Source: Lophius americanus
Taxonomy: Eukaryota > Chordata > Actinopteri > Lophiiformes > Lophiidae
Reading direction: 5' to 3'
NCBI GenBank assembly: GCA_037951165.1
Contig: JBBDHG010000061.1
Span: 6,372,001 to 6,436,000, forward strand
DNA length: 64,000 nt
The position numbers and the translations under genes are program-made. This document shows, piece after piece, positions 37,451 through 48,807 of the stretch (position 1 is the stretch's first letter; each line of letters starts with the position of its first letter). The notes under the pieces were generated by a model that saw only the letters and a program-made list of their open reading frames with translations, was not told the origin of the DNA and ran no database searches.

Positions 37451-37719
37451 GGTTTTGGAATACCGCATAATGTATTTGCCAATCATATTGCTATGGGAAT
37501 GAAATTGTAAGGTAATCTAATTACTTTCTGCTGTTCAGGAGTTTCATCTTTCAGATCATTATAGCCTGTTTATAGTCCTGATCTCTAAAGGTGAACTTTT
37601 CTTGACATCAGTCTGTTTTCGGCTTTTTGACATATTACTGATAATACACAACAGTATTCTTGTATTTCCAGAAATGTATTTCATGTGGATAATGAAATAC
37701 ATAGATCCCAGGTGAAATT

Positions 37720-38214
37720 ATCCCCATATTTAACCTGGGATCCCTGCTGCTGCCGCGGCCCGACCATGGGGCGGTTGGAGAAAGTGGATTATAGCTGATA
37801 TCTTTGCTGCTTTTTCTCTCGTCTGAATCTCTCCTCACCCGTGTCTCTCTCTTTCTCTCTCTCTCTCTGTCTCCTTTTTTTCAAACTGCTGCTTTTTCTC
37901 TCGTCTGAATCTCTCATCACCCGTGTCTCTCTCTTTCTCTCTCTCTCTCTGTCTCCTTTTTTTCAAACCCGACCGGTCATGGCAGTAGGCCGTCCACCCT
38001 GAGTCTTGGATCTGCTCGAGGTTTCTGCCCGTTAAAAAGGCAGTTCTTTCTCGCCATTGTCGCCAAGTGCTGCTCAAGGAGGAATTTGTTGGGTCCTGTA
38101 GATAATTAAATAAAGACTCTGGTCTAGACCTGCTCTTTCTGGAAAGCACCTTGAGGCAACTGTTGTTATGAATTGGCGCTATATAAATACAGATTGATTG
38201 ATTGATTGATTGAA
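37720..38214 (+). repeat. 3' tail of a non-LTR retrotransposon with (TTGA)n end
   Basis: Contains the fish LINE 3' tail text: CCGACCGGTCATGGCAGTAGGCCG, CACCCTGAGTCTTGGATCTGC, TCGAGGTTTCTGCCCGTTAAAAAGG, TCTCGCCATTGTCGCCAAGTGCTGCTC, GGTCTAGACCTGCTCT and AATTGGCGCTATATAAATA, then the terminal (GATT)n run at 38192-38213. Its upstream part has an 82-bp tandem duplication (37806-37969). Length and tail are typical of a 5'-truncated insertion on the + strand. Confidence 0.75.
37806..37969. repeat. 82-bp tandem duplication
   Basis: 37806-37887 and 37888-37969 are copies beginning GCTGCTTTTTCTCTCGTCTG, containing a CT-rich run and ending near TTTTTTTCAAA. They differ only slightly (CTCCTCAC versus CTCATCAC). 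The near identity suggests a recent event. Confidence 0.9.
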
Positions 38215-38815
38215 TACAGTTAACTAGAGGTGCACGAATGGCAATTTTGTTGGCTGATCAACGATTGTCTTACAATTGGTGATCGGTGATCAGCCACAAA
38301 CGATCACCGCAGTGGCTGGCTCTGAGGATTTGTTAGTTTTAGCCGCTCTGCTAACGTTAGCATGAGACTTGTTATGTTCCTCGAGGTGATTCAATTTGAA
38401 GGATCTGATTAAGTTGGTTTTGCCCACTATCCACCACTGCATGTGGTTGTAGGGGAATGCTGAATGATCAGCATGTGAACACGGGAGTGTATGTGGTCAT
38501 TCCATAAAACCTTGTTGTTCTTAGTCTGCTGTATGACCATGCGGATGAAGGCCTAAGGGTGCCCTACCTGAGTTGGGAAAAACTCAAGCCTTCTGCCCGT
38601 TAAAATTATTATTATTTTTTTGATATTTCTTAATTCTTTTAAGACTTAAATCGGAAATAATGGGTACGGTACAGACCTGCTATTTCTTGGAACTAGGGTC
38701 TCGAGATAACATTTGGCGCATCATGAAATTAAATTAAAATAATTATTTCTGTAAATTAGAATTTTCTATTTACCTTATGTTTCTTTAATTGAACTTGTTT
38801 TGTTTTGTTTTGTAG

Positions 38816-39010
38816 AGCTGTGGTTCACTTATGGGATGGTGGGTGGTTCAGTCTCCAGCCCTTGTGGTCGACTCATAATCTCCTTGAGCAAGATACTGAA
38901 CCCCTCCTTGCTTCTTTGCTTCTGTATGGGGCCGCCCCATGCTCCCTAGGGGTCGGTTAATTAGTGCAAAAGACTTATTTCACCGCATTCTACTAAATGT
39001 ACGTGTAAAT
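38816..39010 (+). repeat. tRNA-derived SINE, old copy
   Basis: The head AGCTGTGGTTCACTTATGGGATGGTGGG is a decayed version of the head seen at 42991, and CTCCTTGAGCAAGATACTGAACCCC is the usual body phrase of such fish SINEs. It is followed directly by a second SINE. Confidence 0.6.
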
Positions 39011-39250
39011 GGCTTTAGCTCGGAGGGTAGGGCGGCCATCTCCCAATTGGAAGATCGGAAGGTAGCCGTTTTGAGTCCCACCAGGGTCTACTTGTCATAG
39101 GGTCCTTGAGTAACCCTGAAACCCTAGCTCCCTGGGCCCTTCAATGGGACCGCCACCGCTCCCTCAGGGATGGGTCAAATGCAGAGAAATAATTTCACAA
39201 TGTTGTACTGTGTATGGCTGTGTGTGGTCAATAAATGATTTCTTCTTCTT
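39011..39250 (+). repeat. tRNA-derived SINE, copy 2
   Basis: GGCTTTAGCTCGGAGGGTAGGGCGG (box A region), TCCCAATTGGAAGATCGG, GTAGCCGTTTTGAGTCCCACC (box B region), CTTGTCATAGGGTCCTTGAG, GGTCAAATGCAGAGAAATAATTTCAC, and a CTT-rich tail (TTTCTTCTTCTT). It aligns along its length with 42991-43213, with several changes in both promoter boxes. Confidence 0.85.
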
Positions 39251-42200
39251 GTAAAGGTTTTTGTAGTTGAAACTAAATGCACAAATAAAGTTATTTCAAT
39301 GTTTTTTGTGACATCATAAAACATATAAGGTTTTCTCTTCGGTGTCAAAAGTTTTTTTTTTTCTGGAACCTCTTACGTTATATACTGCACAGCCAAGGCA
39401 GCCTCAAGTCTTCTTTGTTCAATTTGGAATATCAAGGCCACAGGGACAGGGAATCACATGACTCCTTTAAATGCTGCAGGATCCTGCCAGTATCGCTGCG
39501 GCCAAAGTTGTCATGGCATGATGCTGCTGGTGGGAGCAAGCGCTTAGATGATATTGCTGTAGGGATGCACTGACAGTGAGCCGAGCTCAAAATGGTCGAC
39601 ACTTGTCCTCAAATCTTCCTGATGGGATGTGGAATTGTATCTCAGTGGTTTTGAGAGTGCAGGGAACTATAGGACTGCTGCTGCTTCCTTGGTTGCATTT
39701 GTGCTGCACAAACTCGATTTATGTGGTTCGTCATGCATTTTATGAGCTTGACGGGGCATTATTCATTTCATGTAATTCAAAACACTCCAACCGTTTAAGA
39801 TTCTGCCATTTCTTAAAGCAGGCACATTATATGTTTATACCAGATAGGTATTCTATTATACTGTATATACAAAGGCATATTTCATTAGTCTCTAAATGAA
39901 CCAATCATCATGAACACTCCCATGAATTATTTTCCAATGCTAATCTATTTATTACATCTGGAAAAATAATTCTGCAGAAATAATAATTGGAAAGAAAGCA
40001 GGAAAGTATTAACATATTTTAACTTCATCTTCATGTTTGTCGCAAGACTCCGGAGAAAAGCATATTTAATCCAAGGCAGGCAAAGGAACATCAATACATT
40101 TCAACAATTCTATTTCCTACGCAGTCTTGCTGGGTGCACTTTTGACACAAATGATAACATCAGCCATTTCATACTGAAATGAGGCAAAGTCTGTTTATTA
40201 TTGGAGGGTCTTGTATTTTAGCTTGATAAACATCACTCATTGTGTTTTTCTTACTGGTGCAGCATATCAATATTTTTTTTCCACACATCCGAGTATATAA
40301 TTAAATATTCAACAGTTACCTGCTGTCAGTTTGCACAACAATACATGGACAACCACCGAGTGAGCTTTTCACATCTCCAGCCTTCAGTCTTTATTCAGAC
40401 GCTGCAGCTGAGCACTACTTCAGAGCAGTGTCAACAAACAACTGTGTGACCTCCAGGCCACCAGCGAACTGGCACTAATCATCAGAGTGAGTGGCTGTTG
40501 ATGAAATTACAATAGCTCCCTCCAACTATTATGAGGGGGCAGTAAGACATCAACAGTGATGTGTCGAGAGGAGGTGTGGATGGAGGGCGACGCGAGGGTG
40601 CTCATTAGAACAAAACTCCAGACCGAGATGAGTTACTCTCTATTCTATGCCTTCAGTGTATGAAAAGAAAAAAAGCGGCCACAATACTACCGTTGATTAA
40701 AGTAGTATCAGGATTGGGATATTTAGTGCATTGTATTAAATCCGATCAGACATTAATCCCGGTGGAAATCATAATTTTGCATTTTCATAGAATTAGTTAA
40801 ATTAATGCTTTAAATCAATGGATTGGAATATATATACTTACAATAAGAGCTCCCATTAAAGCATACGCAAACACTTTATAATTTAGTTATTAATAATGTT
40901 GTAAACACCTAAGAAATCTGTAATAAACTATTGTAAGCAGTTTATAATACATATTTTAACAATCAATTCAGGTCACTTCTAAAATGTGTTCACGACTGGT
41001 TATAAACTATTCATAATCCCTTTAAAGGGCAGTTTTATTATAAAATTGTACTATTACATCTAAATGTTAAATCTGAATATCAAATCTGCCTGCTATCACT
41101 ACAATTCAAAATGGAAGTAAAGGAAGTTCGGGATGTTGCCCGACACAGGAAGCCTTAGACAAATGGTTTTTTAATTCACAAAGCGGCCAACCTGCAGCCA
41201 TATTATTTGACATTAAAGCAAGTATAATTCTACTTTTGTTCAACCTTTGCTGTTTTAGACTTTACAGATAAACACACAACATAAAGTTCTAATGATGGGA
41301 AATATTCTATTTTTAAAGTACAAACCAAAGCATTGGGTATATAAAAATGTTAAATTTTTGGCGGCACTAGATTGATATCTGCATAAAACTTTCTCTTAAT
41401 AGATGTTGACATATCACACTAGATCAGAGAAAACCTGTTGGCTGCCAAAAATATCTGCTGGTTGTGCTTACAGGAAAAGCCAAGGATTACCAGATCATTA
41501 AGAATTATCCTCTGGAGATCATGAATGTCTATCATGGTAATCCATGTAAAAGTTTTGAAGATATAGACCAACCAATAGTCAGACATTTCCATCTGTACAG
41601 CCATCCTGCTAGCATGTATTATGATATAAGCCAGGCTGGATACCAATGGGAGTTTGTATGTTCACAATCTTTGTTTGATCAATTCTTGCTTACCTTATGG
41701 TCTGAATGGACAATACTAACAATTGCACTGAATCCATAATTCACTTAGACAAACTTTGACCTCTTGCTCATTTGTCTCTCTTCCCATTCATTGTAGGACT
41801 ATGCTTTCTTTTCACAAGCAATGTTCTTTTCAGTGATAGTTATTCCCTTTTTCTCAGTTATTTAGCACATTTTGCATAATTTGACCGTCAAAACCATTCT
41901 TTCTCCAGTCCTGAAAAATGTTTCTCTTCCAAAGATCAAAAAATGGAAGGAATCATTTATCCCCACCTCTGTGTTTGTGCTTTGGTGTACACCACATTGT
42001 TAGCGAATGAGACAGTATATATGCCCTCTTGCGTCCAACATTGAGTAGATGTTTGGGTGCTGTATGTAAAATTTTTAAGAGGTACTAGAAATTAGATTGA
42101 GGTCAGCCATGAATATTATTCAGCTGGTAATTAACACTAGAAGTGAGAATTGGGAAATGCAGTGCACCACTTACAGTTAGCTTCTGTGAGGTTTATAGTG

Positions 42201-42990
42201 GGAGACGTTCTCTGGTGTTTCAGAAAGTTGGCATTATTCATGCATTTGAGTCTTACATTCCAAGCTGGTGCTGGCCAACTCTGTGTGTTTCTAGGCAGAT
42301 TGTCAATGTTTTCTGTGAGTAGATAGGTTTGCCACATTGCACCATCTGTTGCCAGTCCAACAGGCCCCCTGTGTGCTTATCTCCTGCTTGCCCTCCTCTG
42401 CCTCACTCACTACTGACTTCTGTAAACCTGCAACTGATCCAGTCAGTCAGTCTCAGCTATTAAGATGTTGGGGATAAGGAAATATATATATACATATTTT
42501 TTCTCTGCTTTTGACATGACACCTCCATCACTTGCATCTTCATATCATAATGCAAAAAATTAAAAAGAAAGATATTGCCTTCATTGTGTTTTCTCTGCCC
42601 AATATATTCAATTATACAATAAAGTGAATCATCCTCCGGTCATAAGATTAGCTTGTTAGCTTGTTCACTTTTACCATTTTAGTGTCAGTGTAGTGCTATC
42701 TGACAGAGTGCATGTGTACTTTAGATACTGGATAATTAATAATAAAAAGTTGCAATCTTGATTGAGACGTATATGGACGTTGTACTTTCTATTCAGAAGC
42801 GTTTTAATTCATAACATAGCTGCACCGAAGACAGTAAGTTGTTCCGACTCACTGTTACTGGCCCTTATGGGTATTTTGTATCTGTGACTTGGGGGATGAA
42901 TGAGTTATAGGTTGCCGTTAGTTGCAGAGCAAATGAAAGGCTGCTGGAGAACCTCCGTACTGTTAGAAGAATTTTTTTGTTGTCACTTAT
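39251..42990. other. Intron 2 stretch without recognisable gene
   Basis: A candidate conserved block lies at about 39930-40200. About 40865-41060 (AACACTTTATAATTTAG, AAACTATTGTAAGCAG, GGTTATAAACTATTCATAAT) resembles a small dispersed DNA-transposon-type repeat. No exon is recognised. Confidence 0.45.
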
Positions 42991-43213
42991 GGGGCGGCTG
43001 TGGCTCAGTGGGTAGAGCGGCAGTCTCCCAATCGGGAGATCAGAAGGTAGCCGGTTTAAATCCCACCGGGGTCTACTTGTCATAGGGTCCTTCAGCAACA
43101 CCCTGAAACCTTAGCTTCACAGGGGCTGCCCACTGCTCCCTCAGGGCTGGGTCAAATGCAGAGAAATCATTTCACTGTGTATGTGCGACTAATAAAAGAT
43201 TCTTCTTCTTCTA
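42991..43213 (+). repeat. tRNA-derived SINE, best copy
   Basis: RNA polymerase III promoter elements are visible: box A TGGCTCAGTGG at 43001-43011 and box B GGTTTAAATCC at 43053-43063, 52 bases apart as in a tRNA. The tRNA-related head (GGGGCGGCTG) is followed by a body (GTCTACTTGTCATAGGGTCC, CTCAGGGCTGGGTCAAATGC, ATTTCACTGTGTATGTG, AATAAAAGA) and a (TTC)n tail. It is a retroposon that depends on a LINE partner, not a tRNA gene: the acceptor stem and 3' half are not tRNA-like. Confidence 0.9.
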
Positions 43214-44682
43214 TAGCCACTCAGTAGTGAGGTGGAGTTTTTTTTTTAATCTGTCTGCACATAAATTTGTGGTTTGTGCCAAGATTCCTCATGGTTATTA
43301 AAAATAAAGCTGGTCCGGACGCTAGCTCACTTAACTTAGCCATAGCTAAGATAGTTAGCGCTCCGGCTTCTCAAGCATAATATGTTTGGATGTCCGGAGA
43401 ACTAACATCACGTAGCACAAGCAGAAACAGGAGCTGTAGTTTCTTATCACTCTTAAACTCCTCCATGTGATTTCACTTGGCTTTTTCTCTTTCTGCCATC
43501 TCTCTCATAGCTGCTTGGAGGAGACATATAGTAGTGCCCACATAAATCTATCTGTGTTACACATGAACAGTGCATGGCAACTTTTAACGTCTCATGACAA
43601 CAACATGGTGCAATATGATGTAAACTGAATGTTTAAATTGTGGAGAGAATTATGAGGAAAACATAAATAAAAGATGTTATTCTCATTTTTGCTAGCATTG
43701 CCAAGACGTACATTGAAGTGATGGTAAACATTCATGATTAGGTGAAACACTAATTTATGAAAATGCTACAATCTAATTGAGGGGTATCAGAAAAAGTCAG
43801 TAATCAGAAATAGTGAGCAGGGACCTTTTCTTTCAAGCCATGGCAAGACTTTGATGTATCCAGCTATCAATGTACCTGCACTACAACAGCAGTATTATTT
43901 GAAGATCTGAGGTTGTGATTACACTGGAAGTGTCTCAGTACAAACATTCTGAGGGATTTCTGCGTAGCTACAGCTAGACTACATATAACCCGCTATTAAT
44001 GTATCATGAACCAGCTCATAACTATTTACGTCAGCTATGTTTAAGCAATCAGAAACACAGCACTAACGGAAACACAAATCTGATAATTCACCGGAATGTT
44101 CAAGTGCCTCAAGTGTGTTGCTTTTAGCTTGATGTTTGCTGTTAATGTCATTGCAAGTTGTGTCCATTTAATCAGAAACTGTGGCTGCGGGTGGTCAGTG
44201 TTGAGCATTTCTTGCCTTTTTCTCAGTTTCTTTTCTTGACATTGCTGTTTGGAAAACTGCAACCCCTGAGCCCTTACGCTTGAGATGCAGAGAAGAAGCT
44301 GCAGGGCCCGACAGCATTTATCTGTTCAAAGTTTTTCAGACTCAGTTGCGAGTCCAACCTTTTCGAAAACACATAAGAAACAAAGATTTATCAAATAATC
44401 AAATGATAAATGACAGTTATCCATATCAAGGATATTCTCCTTTAATATGTTCATAATACTTTCATACCAGTATGGTTCATACAGCTTTGGAAACATATAT
44501 GAGGTTTTAATTCATCAGTTAAAGGTGGCCTTATCTCTTGTTTAAGTTAAGATAAGATAAACCTTTATTACTCCCACAACGGGGAAATTGAAGAGTTTAT
44601 AACAAGATAAAATTTAGAGGTGGCCAGAACCGGCAAGTGGAACAAATTGATGCATAATTTTTGGCTGGGGACAGTGCAATAA

Positions 44683-44792
44683 GGGGCTAGCATCTGGCGC
44701 TAACTGGACCATGCTTACTCCTTGGATGTCTGTGCATTATGAGGTTGGGTAAGTTAGCTAAGGGCTAGCATCTGGTGTTAATTGGACCATGC
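44683..44792. repeat. Direct repeat with 78-bp spacing
   Basis: GGGGCTAGCATCTGGCGCTAACTGGACCATGC and AGGGCTAGCATCTGGTGTTAATTGGACCATGC are homologous 32-base segments, offset by 78 bp. Confidence 0.8.
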
Positions 44793-46183
44793 AAACACCT
44801 TTAAGAGCCCTAGTGCACTTTCTTACAGTTGGTTGGAAGAAACATATGCCTGGTGTGAAGAAGAATACAAAGTGGATTTACCGTGTTGAAGCTTTCTAAT
44901 TCTATGAGGCATCCATGTATTTGTGTGAATTCAAGATACAATTCAACACAGTAATCACTCTATTCATTTTATTAGGATACATTTACTTTATTGCCTTTTC
45001 TCAAACATTGCTTCAGCGGTCACTTTTATCAGTACACAGGCGCAGTCGAATAGTTCCATTGAACAATATTATATCGTATCATGTGTACATTGGACACTTT
45101 TCTCAGTATAATGTAGCCCAGTGCAACACCATCAATCAACATGATCTCCACAATAACCATAGTAATGAACTTACACATTTCAATTTCGTTTAACAGACAG
45201 ATATAATAAAGTGACTTCTTGATGTCTATAATAACCTGCAAAATGTTTTTAGGCTCTCAGCCCATCAATTCAAATAGGAGGCTTTATCAATGAGAAACCT
45301 GACCTAAGGTACAATTTGACTGTAATTTAAAATGTCTCCACTTGAAACTTCACTTCTCATACATCTGCTGTAAGTAATGGTTGTAGAATTCACCTCCATC
45401 TTGTAAAAACTGTGCATATTTAATTTTGATTTTAATTCCAGTAATTTACCCACTCGCCATAAACAACCACTATTAGATTGCTAACCGCATAAAGAGGCCA
45501 TGATTATTGTTTCAAGGAACATTATGATGTGACGATTATCTTAAGAGTGCTTGAGGCTATATATAACTGATTTCATTTTAGTATTAGTTTCAAAACAATT
45601 GTTACATCTACTAGCAACTGATGACAGCTTGTGTAAATATTATATGAAATAACTCGACACTTTCAGTTATTTCAAAGTCCAGAAACATCTTTTTAAAAGA
45701 TCTTTGGAAAAACTCAGGTCATGTTGAGTGAAGCTGCTTCCAGGTAGCTGTCACGACTTCTGATCCCTGTTATAAATTAACCAAATATCTCTTGTGCCTG
45801 AGGTGATCCACTAATGGATCTAAAATCTTCCAGCAAAACAGGGTGAGAATGTGGAGGGAAATGGTGGATCTTCCATCTATCTATCTACTTACCTACCAGC
45901 TGACAGACCAACCTACCTACATCCTCATTTTTGTACAGTTACAGGGGTAGTTGTAGAAAGGGTCTACACTTATTCACCGAAATAGTATTTTTGACATTTA
46001 CAACTTTTTTATCAACAACATTTCACCACTACAGGTGCAGATATAAGGCACTATATGAGATATAAAAAAATAAGTTACATCCCTATATATTTATATATAT
46101 ATATATATATATATAGCACCTGTATTTAGATTCTGTCTCTGTGAAAGTAGAACCTAAATCTTAGATCTGTCTATATCTGACAT

Positions 46184-46186
<3 letters not shown>

Positions 46187-46235
<49 letters not shown>
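46187..46235. repeat. TA microsatellite
   Basis: About 49 bases of alternating AT. A shorter run is at 46092-46115. Confidence 0.9.
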
Positions 46236-46239
<4 letters not shown>

Positions 46240-47599
46240 CTTAGTTTGGCTATTTTTGGTGCATGGGATATTATCAGGCAAAGACCCTGCAGCACAATAC
46301 ATTTCAATATGATGGATCACAGAATGATGCATTACCTGCCACTGTGTACCTTTCAAGGCACTATATTGTGGTGCAGTATATTATTGACTATAATTTAATG
46401 CAGTCATGTTTTAGCATTTGAATTTGAAATATGACTATATAGCTCCTTTTAAATGATTTGGCACCAGCTTTAGTTCCTGTAGAAGCTGTCCTTGAATGAG
46501 GCATTCCCATTGCTACAGGCAGCTGTAACTTATCGCCTCTGTCATATATGCAAGCTGTATCGAGGCGTAGTTCTGTACTTGTGTTTCTTAGAAGCTAAAT
46601 CACACATTGTTTGAGGACAACTCCAAAAAGTAGGTTTTCAGAATCATAGAATTTTGTGATTTGATCATAGCTAAAGGTGAAATAGTAATGTATGCCATAA
46701 AAAAAACAACAACAACCCAAAAACAGGCACATTGGCATATTCAAAAGCAGTAGCATTATGAAATAGTATTTTTACTCTTTACCATAGTACTTAACCCGAG
46801 GCTGGTTATTGTGTTAAAACAAAGTGTTTTCACAGTGTTCTGCCTTTAATTTCTAGGTATCTTATCCACTCCTCACAGTGATCTCCAGTCTAGCTGGAGT
46901 GATGAGAGTGAAGAACATCATCAGCCAGCCAGAGGGACTCTGCAGTCAGTTTATTATTCATGTGGCCTCCTCAACATTCTACCAATCTAGGCCAAAGTGC
47001 TGCTATGTAACTGTTAAGTGTAAAATCCCAGATTTCTTTTTGCCCATTCATTCACCTGCATCACGTCAATTTGGCCCCAAATCATCAACAACCTGATCCA
47101 TCGTATCCCCTGATTCACCAGAAATGGAGAGTGCGAGGGCAGAAGTAAGATGACCTCTGTAGTATGTGCCTGAGTGAGTAAAAAGGAAAGGGAATATCCG
47201 GGAGCTTGATTAATTCATGAAATCCACTGAACATAGCATCTTCCTTTTATACAAACCCCACACAGGAACACTCAAGCATCTGTTTTCCCCTGCTTTTACC
47301 TGGGTGAGGTTATTTCATAAATAAATACTCAATACAAGACAGAGTGAGCACTGTTCTATGACCTACCTTTTATAGGAGCCGATTCTCATGTGCTCCACCT
47401 TGGCTTGTATTCTTTCTCTACTGTTGTACAGGATGTTATTGCAGCAGGGAAGCATATACGATTCTACTCCGTCTGATCTTGTGTCTTTTTGTGTGAAGGA
47501 AGCAATAGTTGTTCTGCTGTTGTGAGGGATGAACTATATCAGTTGACATGCCTATTGAATGTCTCATGGCAGAAGGGGACAGAACTTGTGGAGAGGCAG

Positions 47600-48185
47600 A
47601 CTGGGGTTTTGGTCCCACTTTAAAAAAAGGAGGACTTGAGAGTGTGTTCCGACTATAGAGGTATCACATCTCTCAGCTTTCCTGGGTAAATTAAGTCCAG
47701 GGTTTTTTGAAAGGGGGCTCAATCTGAATGTAAACCTCAGTTATAGGAGGAACACTAGGGATTCTGTCCTGGTCGTGGAATGGTGGACCAACTGTTCACT
47801 CTAGCAGACTTGGTAAGTCATGGGAATTCATCCATCAAGTCTTCGTGTGTTTTGTGGATTATCTCAATTTACTAGTTTACCTATCTTTCAACCCTCACCT
47901 ATGATCATGAGCTCTTGGTAGTGACCGACAGAATGAGGGCAAAAATACAAGTGACTGAAATGAGGTTCCGTCATGCGATGGCAAGGCTCAGCCTTAGCTC
48001 CTTCACATCGAAAGGAGCCAGTTGAGATGGTTCAAGCATTTGATCAGGATGCCTCCAGGATGCCTTCCTTGAGCCTCCCACATGTAATCCTGTTACATTC
48101 AACCGAGGAAAGACCCAGAACTTGGCAGCGGGACAATAAATCAAATCTGGCCTGGGAAAGCCTCAGGAGCCCCTAGTATTAGCTG
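47600..48185 (+). pseudogene. RTE/Rex3-type LINE remnant (reverse transcriptase and C-terminal part)
   Basis: The first half follows the reverse-transcriptase start of fish RTE/Rex3 LINEs: one frame gives DYRGITSLSFPG, then in shifted frames the GFCPGRGMVDQLF-like stretch (normally GFRPGRGT-x-DQL). After CFVDYLN the text jumps, by an internal deletion, to the C-terminal region: SFNPHL-x-x-DHELLVVTDRMRAK, then TEMRF and LRWFKHLIRMPPG-RLP-like residues at about 48010-48065, and LAWESL near 48155. Stops and frameshifts are frequent. It is oriented like the gene and has no coding capacity. Confidence 0.8.
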
Positions 48186-48772
48186 GAATTTTTTGTTGAT
48201 ACTTAAACTTGCTGTGATGAAAGGTCAGTCAGGAAGACTATCCCCTTGCACACTCGGGGAACAGTCACTTCACCTTTCACATATACTCAGTCTAAATTAC
48301 CTGCGTCACAGTCTGGGTTGTCAATTCAAATCAGCTGTGTTCATAAGCATATCTTATTTCCTATTCCTTTTTTTAGACTTTAGTCATTAGCCTTTGAAAA
48401 ATATGACTCTATGTTCAGCTACTACTTTCATGCTGCTTATTTATGTGCCCTCCATACCCCCATCTCTGCCCAGTCCTCGCAGATCCATCAACCCCATCAT
48501 ACATCAGTCTCAGCAGAATCGTCAGCCAACGTTAGTAATATCCAGACTCCAAAGATGGGGGGTAAACCTTGCTGCTCCTCAGGGCTGACACCCTTCATCA
48601 TTCTCCTGATAAGATGAGTTGGAGTGCAATGATGGTTGCAAATTTTAAAATTACTTGAGAAAATTAAAGGCCTATGAGTATAAATAATGCCGAATTGAAA
48701 TATGTCACTTACTCTTTGTAACAGTGGCTGTGGTTACAAATAGTAATACAAATAGTAATTGTTACCTAACCG

Positions 48773-48807
48773 GGTATTCTTACTTAACCCGGTTAAGTAA
48801 GAATACC
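48773..48807. repeat. Perfect 17-bp palindrome with 1-base centre
   Basis: GGTATTCTTACTTAACC and GGTTAAGTAAGAATACC flank one C. Pairing is perfect over the full arm. Confidence 0.95.

Larger units (their letters stand above)
43214..47599. other. Intron 2 stretch with short repeats
   Basis: Contains a retroposon-tail-like phrase at 44546-44600 (AAGATAAGATAAACCTTTATTACTCCCACAACGGGGAAATTG), the 78-bp-spaced direct repeat at 44683-44792, and TA microsatellites at 46092-46115 and 46187-46235. No exon is recognised. Confidence 0.5.

Noticed and set aside
43001..43063. tRNA gene (box A and box B present)
   Set aside because: Body and tail are those of a SINE with a second copy at 39011. No tRNA acceptor stem.
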